Shown in pieces: positions 52,910 to 63,329 of a stretch of 64,000 nucleotides of DNA. A program made the translations under genes and the position numbers. Source of the DNA: Mesostigma viride. Lineage: Eukaryota; Streptophyta; Mesostigmatophyceae; Mesostigmatales; Mesostigmataceae. The DNA is taken from the NCBI GenBank assembly GCA_009746045.1, contig RPFO01000645.1:1443193-1507192 (forward strand). The letters run 5' to 3'. The notes under the pieces were generated by a model. The model saw nothing but the letters and a program-made list of their open reading frames with translations. It ran no database searches and had not been told where the DNA came from. The first letter of the stretch is position 1. Every line of letters starts with the position of its first letter.

Positions 52910-53608
52910 AGTTAACGTTCTTATCACACGCAATGTGAAGGATATGGTTGCAATGCAGCAATGTGTGAATATGGTTGGAAACGGAGCTTTGTTAAAATTG
53001 GATAATGTTACAGCGCTCACACACTTGAGGCTTGTACACGTGCTTGCCAAGTCAAGGCACAACACGTGAGGCGGGCTCGCAAGAGATGCCCAATTGGCAC
53101 TAGCCCTATTGTTTATATACTTGTGCACTGTGCTTGCTAGTCCTGAGCAGCCTAGAAGGCCTGCTCAGTAATAACACCCCCGGTACAGTATTCACTACCT
53201 GTACAGCGCCTAGCTCCTACACAGTAGGTCTGCCATACAGGCACAGTGACCACAGAGTACAGTCACCACAGTGATTATTGCATCTGCACCTAGAAGTCCA
53301 GGACTAAGCCTGCGGTACCAACAGACCACAGGTTAAGGTTCCTATTTCCTGCGTACGACGTATTAATCCAATACCGTCGTAGGTACAGCACCTAATTCCT
53401 GTCAGCCCAGGAATTACTGTCGACCCCATATGTCGTCGGCAAATATTCACGTCCGACTTAGAAGAACAGCCGGCTCGCGCTCGCGCGCGACCGGGAAGTC
53501 GGAACGCCATAACTTTCTTGATACTTGTCGGAATGAACTCGTTCCGGTGCCGCTGGAATCGCAGAGATATGCCGAATCAGGATCACGCCAATGCGCTTGG
53601 CGTTAACT
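52910..53608 (-). repeat. 3' LTR of element K
   Basis: 699 bp. It carries most of the private differences from the B and A LTRs. On the element strand it is preceded by the AAGAAAAGAAAGGATTGG purine tract. Confidence 0.92.
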
Positions 53609-54355
53609 CCAATCCTTTCTTTTCTTGAGCTGTAGCAGCTCACACAAGTCTACATACAAACACACACAATGGGTACTGGATATCCTCCCCGACTACAAGT
53701 CACAACCCGCTGGGCATGACAGTCAGCTTGGATTCCTTATTATATGTACATAGCACCCATACTGGCTCAGGAGCACAAACAAATTACAATGAGTCCCTAT
53801 CCCTTCACGGGAGGCTCGTTGTGTTACCCATGTACAAGAGGTTGGCCAACTGTGGCAGCCCATAGGTGTTCAGCTAAGAACTTGAGAAGTATGTACAACC
53901 TTCAGGACCTTAGGCGAAACCCCACAGATCACCCACAACAGCTCATCAGAAAACATTGCTGACCCCCAGACGGGAGTCGGCGCCGGTCTGCTGCCCCTTA
54001 TCGAACCAGACACAACATCTACGCGAAGCACATGCAAAACACAAGCTCCCATACTCGTTCCAACCGTGGAAAATCAGGGGACCTGTCGCCACCTCACCAG
54101 CATGGTGGATGGGTCAGCCAGTCCGTGAAACTCCGCCTTAAGACGGCACCAGGGAATCGAACCCCGCCCACAAACCACAGATCTGGGGAAACCTCAGACT
54201 GAGATGAAAACCCCAGATAGACATCTCTCCATCAGAGACAATGTCAGACATTCCCACACCAGAGACATGTCTCACCCCTCAAGGTGTGCTCAGGATTATG
54301 TACAATCAAGCTCCCAGCCTGATATCCAGAGACTTAAGCACCCAGCTCTCAGCTT
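53609..54355 (-). other. 3' untranslated region of K
   Basis: This is the reverse-complement counterpart of B 21224-21971, including the long hairpin (about 54182-54219) and the T-arm-like sequence. No gene is seen. Confidence 0.8.
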
Positions 54356-57300
54356 TTAGACAGATAGACCGACTTGACAGTCAGCATTCATGAGCTTCCT
54401 CAGTACATTGTACTGGGCTGGGGCCTTGTGTGGCAGCTTTGTCAATGCATCAGCAGGGTTCTCCTCGCCAGGGATATGCTTCAAGTCAACCAAACTGGCC
54501 AACTCCTTCAGCAACAAATAATCCAGGTCCCGGCTCCTGGCCAGCTGCTTGTGAACAAACTGGACCATACCCATGCTGTCTGTTAGCAACAACGTCTCCA
54601 TCTGCAAGGTCCAAGGGGTAACTGAAGCCAGCTCCAGCATTAACTCCTTTATGTACAGGCTGGACTGGATCCCCTCGCATATGGCCCTGCATTCTGCCAC
54701 ATCTGAACTGATACAGACCCTCTTCTGCAGTCTGCTGTACCAGCTGAACAAACTTGCCCTGCTCTGATAAAAAGCAAACAGAGCAGCAGATCTCCCCCTG
54801 ACCTTGGTAACCTGGCGAGCATCCATGGAACTGTCAACAAAGATCTCCAAGGTGATAGGCTGGGCAAAGTCAATCCCAGACAAAATCAGATCAGGGGTAC
54901 TCTCCACCAACCGGGCTATGACTCGAGGCTTCTCATCCTCAAGCACCTCATCAGGCATTCTGCTATGGACCATCAAAGACGGACCACAGATGCTGGCAAA
55001 CCAGGCCCACATGCCTCTCAACTCAGGTCCTGCAGCCTGGGTGATCTTCTCTGGCAAGGCCTTCACAATGGTCTGTTTATAATCTCCTCCAGCCTGAAGC
55101 CTGATACTCCACTCCCCGTCCCTCCTGAACAGGGTAGCCTGCATTCCACAGAACACTACAGGCTTGTTGGGCTCCTGCCACAGCTCCTTGCCCAGTGAAA
55201 ACTTGCCACTGATGACAGGAATAAACTTCTTCAGCCAGGTCGTGGGGGCTAGCAAATGCAGATCATCTCCATGCAAACTAGCATACACTGGCAGACCCTC
55301 CCATTGGGCCAGCAGCAAACAGGGATCAACTGAAGACACTCTCAAGCCACACTCACTGATCAGAGCTTCCTGCAGCGTGAGTCTCCAGATGATTGGGCTC
55401 GACCTGAGTCCTTCCAGGCCCTTCAGAATAACCAGGAATTGTTGATGCAGCTCCAGCTTCCAGATGGCAGGCACCTCAACACAGTAAGGCTCATCCTGCT
55501 TCCACACCCTCCTGGCCACTTCTGGATCAGATTTTAAAAATGCCCTCTTGAAGTCCAGCAGCACTGATGACATAGCTGCTCCCCTGTTCAGCAACCCCAC
55601 GTAGAGACATAGCAAAATTCTCCATGTGTCGTGTAGCATCCCTGGCGTGTATAGCTCCTCTCCTGGCAGACTCCCCGTGCCGTGATACTCATTCAGGACA
55701 GGCCTGACATGGGGCACTGATACCTCATCCACAACCTTCCTCTTCAGCACAAATCTCAAAGCAAGCTTCCTTGATGCTGGGGGACGTCTGTCTGTTGGTG
55801 CAGCACACTCAAACTGCAACCACTCCTCCAATGCCTTGGAGAAGGCGAGCTTCCAAGCCTCAAACAAAGTAGGCGAGCTCATCTCTTGGACCAGCTGGTC
55901 ATATGTCAAAGGAGAGTGTGCAGCAAGGCTCCTGTGAGTTATGCCAATACTGCTGGGGTGCAACACAGCTGGAATCACCAAACTGGCCGCTGGGGGCACC
56001 TCCCCTTCATCCCATTTTACACCCTTGACCGGCTTGGCCCTGCACCTGACTGGAAATGTTGTCCTGAAATTTTCTAGGGGAATCATCCCCCAGCCATCTC
56101 TTCTCAGAGCTGTAGCTCTGATAGAAATCCCAGGATTGCCCAGAAAATTCTGACCCAAAATCACAGGGCCATCATAGTCCTCTAGGACAAGGAAGGTCAC
56201 ATCCACACCCATGACAGGGGCAGTAACCTCTCCCAACACCCTTAGATGCGTCCTACCACTGAAATCAGACACCCAGGGGCAACTTGGTTCTCCGACCAGC
56301 AGTTCTCCTGTATGCTGAGGTCCCATGACAGAAACCTGTGCATTGGTATCTATCTCCATGGCAGCTACCTCAGGTTCATCCAACTGGACAAGCTTGGACA
56401 CCTTAGGCTCCTTCTTGGCTCTTTGCAAAGCCTGTACAATATCTGATAGACGCACACCCCTAGGCCTGGTGTCGGGCCGTTCCGGAGGTGCAGCCTGTCC
56501 GCCTGCTTGCCCAACCACCGTATGTGAAGGTACCCCAGGGGCCGGGCCAGGGTCACCCTGAGGGCTCGATACAGCTGTAGCACCCTGATCAGGAAGCTCC
56601 ACGTCACCCCCGCCTTGTACACCAGCGGGCACCTGGAAGAGGTCTCCTTGATTACCTCCCCGGGGACGGATCTTTGACCAGGACAGACGGTGCACTGCTT
56701 GGGAGCCATCAATGGCCACCCAGCACTTATGGCCAGCGGCTTCTACTCGGGTCACCACCCCATCATGCCAGCTGCCACGTTTCCCTGGAAAGCTTGGTTC
56801 CTTCCACACAACAACCTGTTGTCCAACGTTAGGTTCTAGGACACTCCAGCCCTTGTCTTTCTGCCTCAGCTTGAGGAACTTGGCCTCTAGCTTCTCCTTC
56901 CATGCCTGCTCAGCATCAGCTGGCAGCATCCTGGTATGCAGCATAAGAGGATTGATGGCAATGTCACCAAAGAACATGGGAGTCCTCAGGTTCAGCCTGT
57001 CCTCCACAGAACGTAGCCATGCAGATGTCACAATGGCAGATGACGTCCTTGGAATCCTCTCCACCAGCAGCACAGTCTTGATCTCTTGGATGGCTCTCTC
57101 CACCACCCCTTGCTGGCCGTGGCTCTCCCTGGGTGTAATCAGCAACTCTGGAAACTCTGGCAGGTTCTCACAGCACTCAAACTGAATGTCACACTGCAAC
57201 AACTCCAACCCAGGGTACCTGCTCCTTGTCAACTTCAGAGCAGCAATCAATGTAGGCTTCTCCATGTCAGGCAGGATCTCTAGGGTCTTGTACTTGGTAT

Positions 57301-57913
57301 ATCTGTCCACTGCCACCAGCAGCTTCAAACCCCTGATTCTCTGAATATCTACCTGCACATGGCCTGGCTGCAAAATAGGAGTCCTGGCATGAGACTGCTT
57401 GGGCTTTCTAGCAACTAGCCTGCACTTGCAAGCTTGAGCAACCTGTTGGCAGATGGAGTACAACTCACTTCCTCCCAGCCGTCTAGCAACTTGCAAAGAC
57501 TGAGCTGCATGGCCAAACATGGTATGCAACCTTGAGGCAATGTCATACAAGAGAGAAAACCTTTTATTGTCATTATTAGCACTCAAGGTATGTACAGATC
57601 CCTTATGTACAGGAGGCACCAGGGTCGTGCCTGTCAGACTGTCTCCAGCCCTATCCTCATCCTGACCATCCTGTGCCAGTCCTGCACGGTCAGAATGCTT
57701 CTGAGATCCACCTGGGTCCACATCACCAGGTCCTACCTCAGGCTCAGCACCGCCATGGCGGGCACGTTGGCGAGTAACCACTGCAGCTACAGCTGGCATA
57801 CTCTCTGTGGTAACCAAGCTTGCCCCATCGTGTCCAATAGGCTCTTTCACTAGAGCATGGGGCTGCCCCTCACTGCTGTCACTAGCAGCTTCATTACACA
57901 CCCCTGGGGGCAC
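54356..57913 (-). CDS. pol polyprotein of element K
   Basis: This is an open frame of 1185 residues whose translation I cannot distinguish from that of B. It has the same domain order: zinc region, integrase, SH3-like segment, retropepsin-like domain (EIDTNAQVSV), RT with LHGDD, RNase H ending in NPADALTK. It looks whole. Retention of the same sequence in two distant copies, one in each orientation, argues for very recent activity or sequence exchange between copies. Confidence 0.92.
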   Translation of the reverse strand: MPPGVCNEAASDSSEGQPHALVKEPIGHDGASLVTTESMPAVAAVVTRQRARHGGAEPEVGPGDVDPGGSQKHSDRAGLAQDGQDEDRAGDSLTGTTLVPPVHKGSVHTLSANNDNKRFSLLYDIASRLHTMFGHAAQSLQVARRLGGSELYSICQQVAQACKCRLVARKPKQSHARTPILQPGHVQVDIQRIRGLKLLVAVDRYTKYKTLEILPDMEKPTLIAALKLTRSRYPGLELLQCDIQFECCENLPEFPELLITPRESHGQQGVVERAIQEIKTVLLVERIPRTSSAIVTSAWLRSVEDRLNLRTPMFFGDIAINPLMLHTRMLPADAEQAWKEKLEAKFLKLRQKDKGWSVLEPNVGQQVVVWKEPSFPGKRGSWHDGVVTRVEAAGHKCWVAIDGSQAVHRLSWSKIRPRGGNQGDLFQVPAGVQGGGDVELPDQGATAVSSPQGDPGPAPGVPSHTVVGQAGGQAAPPERPDTRPRGVRLSDIVQALQRAKKEPKVSKLVQLDEPEVAAMEIDTNAQVSVMGPQHTGELLVGEPSCPWVSDFSGRTHLRVLGEVTAPVMGVDVTFLVLEDYDGPVILGQNFLGNPGISIRATALRRDGWGMIPLENFRTTFPVRCRAKPVKGVKWDEGEVPPAASLVIPAVLHPSSIGITHRSLAAHSPLTYDQLVQEMSSPTLFEAWKLAFSKALEEWLQFECAAPTDRRPPASRKLALRFVLKRKVVDEVSVPHVRPVLNEYHGTGSLPGEELYTPGMLHDTWRILLCLYVGLLNRGAAMSSVLLDFKRAFLKSDPEVARRVWKQDEPYCVEVPAIWKLELHQQFLVILKGLEGLRSSPIIWRLTLQEALISECGLRVSSVDPCLLLAQWEGLPVYASLHGDDLHLLAPTTWLKKFIPVISGKFSLGKELWQEPNKPVVFCGMQATLFRRDGEWSIRLQAGGDYKQTIVKALPEKITQAAGPELRGMWAWFASICGPSLMVHSRMPDEVLEDEKPRVIARLVESTPDLILSGIDFAQPITLEIFVDSSMDARQVTKVRGRSAALFAFYQSRASLFSWYSRLQKRVCISSDVAECRAICEGIQSSLYIKELMLELASVTPWTLQMETLLLTDSMGMVQFVHKQLARSRDLDYLLLKELASLVDLKHIPGEENPADALTKLPHKAPAQYNVLRKLMNADCQVGLSV

Positions 57914-57946
57914 CCTCCAGGGTTCAGGGATGTGTGCAGGCTCAAG

Positions 57947-59134
57947 TCAATGATCAGCAGCCTTGCCCTTGCCCTTGTCCTGGGATGGACCAGCCTTGTC
58001 CTTGCTGCCACCCTGAGCTGGCTTGCTCTGACCTTCCTGCCTCAGGTACGAGGGACACTCATTCCTGAAGTGACCCTTCCCCTGGCAGAAATAACATTCC
58101 ACCTGACTGATGTCCCGTGAGGTCCCACTGCTGGGCCCAGCCTTGGGAGGACCACCCACCCTCTTGAAGTCAAACTGGGACTGTGGATGTCCCGACTTCG
58201 GCGGGGTCCCCCGTCCAGCCCTTCTGTCACGCCCCCTCCTGGACCTTCCTCGACCCCTTGAAGAGGTCTCAGGCCCTCTCGAGGGCGCTGGGCCCCCGTG
58301 GCCCGATCCCCTCATGGACTTAACCGTGGGTTCAGTGGCCTCCTCATCACCCTGACGAGGGCGCTTACCACCCACGTACTTGCCGCTGAAACACTCATAC
58401 AACTGGTCCGTCATGGCTGCCCAGCCATGGACCTGTCGCATGTGGATGGTCACATTATCCATGGTGACCGGATCCAGCTGCAGCGACTTGAGAAAGTCGC
58501 CCATGGCCATCCGATCTGCGACGAAGAAGCCCTTGGCCATGGCGTCCTCCCTCAGCTTGACGAAGTCTTCAAAGGCGTGGACCACTAGCTGCCCCTTGAT
58601 GGGCTTGTAGTCCAGGTATTCTTGCTTCAGGTGGGACCCATCTATGGTCCTCTTGTCACTCAGGAACGACCTGAGTCGCGTCATAAACGCCGTCCAGGTG
58701 TCCCCCGCCGCGTGTCGCTCCCGAACAAACTTGAACAGCCGCCTCGCCGACTGCCGTATGTAGGCACTAGACGCCAGGATGCGAAGCTTGTCACCGTTGT
58801 ATATCTCCGTGTACAAGTTCATGTCCTCTAACATCCTCTCAGCATCCCGGGGCTGCCAATTGTCCTTGATGGACTGAAACTGGCCTAGCACCGCGTACCC
58901 CTCAGCCACGGTTGGTCGCTTAGGCGCCGCTTGATCTGCGGCTGGCGCGTGCTGCCCGCCCTGCGATCCTTGGCTCTGATTATCTGGCACCTCAGCCTGG
59001 TCTCCCAGCGCCTGGCCGTCCCCGCGTCCATCGCGTCCACCGCGTCCATCGCGTCCATCTCGTCCATCCATCCCAGCGCCGCGCCGCGCGAAGCCCATAA
59101 AGCCCGCTTGTTGGTTGATAGCTCCATCCTCCAT
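57947..59134 (-). CDS. gag of element K
   Basis: 395 residues from MEDGAINQQAGFMGF. The Asp/Gly/Arg low-complexity run, helical core, Arg/Gly-rich stretch and single CX2CX4HX4C knuckle are as in B. The ATG at 59134 is the best start in the family because it opens the reading frame containing the complete core. Pol starts 33 bp after its stop. Confidence 0.9.
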   Translation of the reverse strand: MEDGAINQQAGFMGFARRGAGMDGRDGRDGRGGRDGRGDGQALGDQAEVPDNQSQGSQGGQHAPAADQAAPKRPTVAEGYAVLGQFQSIKDNWQPRDAERMLEDMNLYTEIYNGDKLRILASSAYIRQSARRLFKFVRERHAAGDTWTAFMTRLRSFLSDKRTIDGSHLKQEYLDYKPIKGQLVVHAFEDFVKLREDAMAKGFFVADRMAMGDFLKSLQLDPVTMDNVTIHMRQVHGWAAMTDQLYECFSGKYVGGKRPRQGDEEATEPTVKSMRGSGHGGPAPSRGPETSSRGRGRSRRGRDRRAGRGTPPKSGHPQSQFDFKRVGGPPKAGPSSGTSRDISQVECYFCQGKGHFRNECPSYLRQEGQSKPAQGGSKDKAGPSQDKGKGKAADH

Positions 59135-59316
59135 GATGGCCTCTGTTCAGATCTGCTACAGCCAGCCAAGTGGCCAAGCAGCAATTAAAGCAATATAAGC
59201 TACTGAACAAGAAAGGAAAGTGCCAAGTGTTACCACTCAGGCAAGACCACCACGGCTGGCCCCAGGCGCGTCCTGGTTCTCCTTGTCGCTGTCGTCGTCG
59301 CTGTCGCTCACCACAA

Positions 59317-60155
59317 TCAGCTCTGGTACCCTGCTACCTGCTGCGCCGTCGTCGACCCGCTGTCGGCCCGCGATGACTGAATCGTCACCGTTGGTAAAGT
59401 AGACAGGTGACAACCCGTCGTTGGCCCTCGCGGATTGTACGTTGGCACCTCGTGGTCGCCAAGTGTCTCGTCGCCTAGCCCAGCGACACCCCCTGCTCCC
59501 ACCTCAAGGTCACTATCGTACCCAAGAGGTGCAAACTCTCCCAACGCGTCACACGAACGCGAAGGGGCGGGGGCAGTTCCTGAAAAGGAACTCTTACTCG
59601 CTCCGGAAACCTGCCGACTCTTGTCGCGCGCTGTCCTCCGGTGATGGCTTCCGCTGTCGCCCCGACCTCTGCAATCCGCCTGTGATGCTCCGCTCCGCGT
59701 CGTTCACGCCTAACTGGCCCCGCTGCAACACCCTCGTCGCCGATGCCGCCTGCGAAAGCACGTGGTACTCCCGCACCCGCTACTGTCGGTACAAACTCGT
59801 GTCGCCCTGCGCCAGCTGCCTCCGCAACCTCGCCTCGCCTTGCCGCCAACTCCGTCCGCACTCGCTCAGCTACTGCTGTAATCACCGTCTGGATGCCGAC
59901 CAACCCGTGAAGCTCCTGCTCAAGGTCGTCGATGCTCCGGTGCTCCGGAATGACGATGGTTTGTACGTGTCGCAGAATTCGCTCCCAATCTTCGACCTGG
60001 TCGTCGACGAATTGCACGAAGCTGCGATTTACAGGCGGACGATCTGCAAGCAATAAAGATAGATCCCGAACGACACGACGCAATTCAGGAGAAATCGAAC
60101 CCCCAGCAGACTGCCGAAACCGGAAATCCTGCTGCCGTTGTTCCTCCTGCACCAT
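59317..60155 (-). CDS. Leader ORF (ORF0) region of element K
   Basis: This opens with MVQEEQRQQDFRFRQ, a Gln/Arg-rich helical start, continues through the QFVDDQVEDWERILRHVQTI block and the candidate coiled coil, and carries the remaining homologous part of the A protein downstream, with about one break. The acidic SIM-like tail is recognisable in the family. It suggests that the family start codon lies further upstream than the first Met visible in A. Function unknown. Confidence 0.55.
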
Positions 60156-60248
60156 TCACCACCGGACGAGCTCCTCGCGTCGTCAACGCTGCACACCGCA
60201 ACCGGCAACGACCCTCCTGGCCGTTCCGCTGAGACTGGTTGTAATTTG

Positions 60249-60945
60249 AGTTAACGTTCTTATCACACGCAATGTGAAGGATATGGTTGCAATGCAGCAA
60301 TGTGTGAATATGGTTGGAAACGGAGCTTTGTTAAAATCGGATAATGTTACAGCGCTCACACACTTGAGGCTTGTACACGCGCTTGCCAAGTCAAGGCACA
60401 ACACGTGAGGCGGGCTCGCAAGAGATGCCCATTTGGCACTGGCCTATTGTTTATATACTTGTGCACTGTGCTTGCTAGTCCTGAGCAGCCTAGGAGGCCT
60501 GCTCAGTAATAACACCCCGGTACAGTATTCACTACCTGTACAGCGCCCAGCTCCTATACAGTAGGTCTGCCATACAGGCACAGTGACCACAGAGTACAGT
60601 CACCACAGTGATTATTGCATCTGCACCTAGAAGTCCAGGACTAAGCCTGCGGTACCAACAGACCACAGGTTAAGGTTCCTATTTCCTGCGTACGACGTAT
60701 TAATCCAATACCGTCGTAGGTACAGCACCTAATTCCTGTCAGCCCAGGAATTACTGTCGACCCCATATGTCGTCGGCAAATATTCACGTCCGACTTAGAA
60801 GAACAGCCGGCTCGCGCTCGCGCGCGACCGGGAAGTCGGAACGCCATAACTTTCTTGATACTTGTCGGAATGAACTCGTTCCGGCGCCGCTGGAATCGCA
60901 GAGATATGCCGAATCAGGATCACGCCAATGCGCTTGGCGTTGACT
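60249..60945 (-). repeat. 5' LTR of element K
   Basis: 697 bp, closer to the LTR of A than its partner is. It is followed on the element strand by CAAATTACAACC, the same non-TGG sequence as in B. Confidence 0.92.
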
Positions 60946-61141
60946 CCAATAACTGGCCAAACCAGCCAGCTGTGTACACCTTATTTAATGTGCAATATAA
61001 CACCTGGCCAGAACAGCCAACTGTAACCAACCTGGCTCAACCAGCCATGTCTCTTTTGTACCCCTAATCAACTTAAAAACAATAACAATAATGTTGGGGG
61101 TGCAGACCTGCATTAAGAAATAAATAATAAAACAATACTGG

Positions 61142-61625
61142 AGTTAGTCTCCATGCTTTGCTGTAGACTAAGTCTCAAAGGCATTGTGAATACAACGTAT
61201 GAATAAGCCTTGTAAACCTACGTTGGTATGTGAATATAAGTACCACGTGGGCTATGCAGATAGGAATGCTAGTCGAGTCGCATACGTTTCCCTAGATAGG
61301 TACTTTGGGTACTGGGGTACGTGACAGATGTCAGTACCCAGCATACGTAGTGTCCTGTCATTGGACGGTACTAGAGTATCCTAGATAGGGACCGTACTGC
61401 AGCGTGCATTGATCTGTGATCACACGATGCAGTGACTAGACTGCTACCTGTCATCGTGCGGCCTCGGGCCAACGGTCTGCACCCAACGGTCACTGGCGGC
61501 GCAGCCAGTGAGAGGAACGTTGATAAAGGGTAAACCTATTTTCTAATGAACCAAGCAATTCATTGCTCACAGCATACAGTGTTCTCAAGCAATATATCAC
61601 GTCGTTCATTTCTCATTTCCTAACT
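61142..61625 (+). repeat. 3' LTR of element I
   Basis: This is the second 484 bp copy, identical by eye to the first and 19 kb away because of the nested elements. It is followed by the ACATC copy and satellite. Confidence 0.93.
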
Positions 61626-63329
61626 ACATCCATGTACGTAGGCCAGCCATGATGACACCAATGGAGCCTGAATCCTCATCATTAAATACATACATGCCAT
61701 CCATGTACGTAGACAGGCCATGATGACACCATGGGAGCCTGAATCCTCATCATTTACTATTCCTTGACATCCATGTACGTAGACGGGCCATGATGACACC
61801 ATGGGAGCCTGAATCCTCATCATTTTTTTTTCTTTGACATCCATGTACATACGTAGGCCAGCCATGATGACACCATGGGAGCCTGAATCCTCATCATTAA
61901 TTACATAGATGCCATCCATGTACGTAGACAGGCCATGACATCTGACACCATGGGAGCCTGAATCCTCATCATTTACTATTCCTTGACATCCATGTACGTA
62001 GACGGGCCATGATGACACCATGGGAGCCTGAATCCTCATCATTTTTTTTTCTTTGACATCCATGTACATACGTAGGCCAGCCATGATGACACCATGGGAG
62101 CCTGAATCCTCATCATTAATTACATGTACATGCCATCCATGTACGTAGACGGGCCATGATGACACCATGGGAGCCTGAATCCTCATCATTTACTATTCCT
62201 TGACATCCATGTACGTAGACGGGCCATGATGACACCATGGGAGCCTGAATCCTCATCAATAATTACATAAATGCCATCCATGTACGTAGACGGGCCATGA
62301 TGACACCATGGGAGCCTGAATCCTCATCATTTACTATTCCTTGACATCCATGTACGTAGACGGGCCATGATGACACCATGGGAGCCTGAATCCTCATCAT
62401 TAATTACATAAATGCCATCCATGTACGTACACGGGCCATGATGACACCATGGGAGCCTGAATCCTCATCAATAATTACATAAATGCCATCCATGTACGTA
62501 GACGGGCCATGATGACACCATGGGAGCCTGAATCCTCATCATTAATTACATAAATGCCAACCATGTACGTAGACGGGCCATGGAGACACCATGGGAGCCT
62601 GAATCCTCATCATTTACTATTCCTTGACATCCATGTACGTAGACGGGCCATGATGACACCATGGGAGCCTGAATCCTCATCATTAATTACATAAATGCCA
62701 TCCATGTACGTACACGGGCCATGATGACACCATGGGAGCCTGAATCCTCATCATTACTTACATAAATGCCATCCATGTACGTAGACGGGCCATGATGACA
62801 CCATGGGAGCCTGAATCCTCATCATAATTACATAAATGCCATCCATGTACGTACACGGGCCATGATGACACCATGGGAGCCTGAATCCTCATCATTTACT
62901 ATTCCTTGACATCCATGTACGTAGACGGGCCATGATGACACCATGGGAGCCTGAATCCTCATCATTAATTACATAACTGCCATTCATGTACGTACACGGG
63001 CCATGATGACACCATGGGAGCCTGAATCCTCATCATTAATTACATAAATGCCATCCATGTACGTACACGGGCCATGATGACACCATGGGAGCCTGAATCC
63101 TCATCAATAATTACATAAATGCCATCCATGTACGTAGACGGGCCATGATGACACCATGGGAGCCTGAATCCTCATCATTAATTACATAAATGCCAACCAT
63201 GTACGTAGACGGGCCATGGAGACGCCATGGGAGCCTGAATCCTCATCATTTACTATTCCTTGACATCCATGTACGTACACGGGCCATGATGACACCATGG
63301 GAGCCTGAATCCTCATCATTTACTATTCC
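61626..63329. repeat. 70-71 bp satellite, block 4
   Basis: About 24 units following I, starting with its ACATC target copy and ending at H. Same core and linker alphabet as the other blocks. Part of the linker order matches block 2 around 30740-31120. Confidence 0.95.

Larger units (their letters stand above)
52910..60945 (-). mobile_element. LTR retrotransposon K (same family as A and B), nested in I
   Basis: This 8036 bp element is on the minus strand. The LTRs are 52910-53608 and 60249-60945. Target duplication CCAAT is at 52905-52909 and 60946-60950, in the 3' UTR of I. The LTRs differ from each other at about nine bases plus two small indels (roughly 1.3 percent), yet gag and pol are almost the same as in A and B. 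Gag and pol look whole; the leader ORF region has about one break. Confidence 0.94.
41664..61625 (+). mobile_element. LTR retrotransposon I (copia-like, AGTT/AACT clade), with G and K nested inside
   Basis: LTRs 41664-42147 and 61142-61625 are both 484 bp and look identical. Target duplication ACATC is at 41659-41663 and 61626-61630, within satellite units. Ends are AGTTAGTCTCC...CCTAACT. Removing G and K leaves about 6.6 kb. Own parts: leader and gag start 42148-43573, gag end and pol 48894-52726, 3' UTR 52727-52909 plus 60951-61141. Pol is close to that of J. The element is broken (several breaks, and most of the gag core is not recognisable). It must be older than both G and K. Confidence 0.92.
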
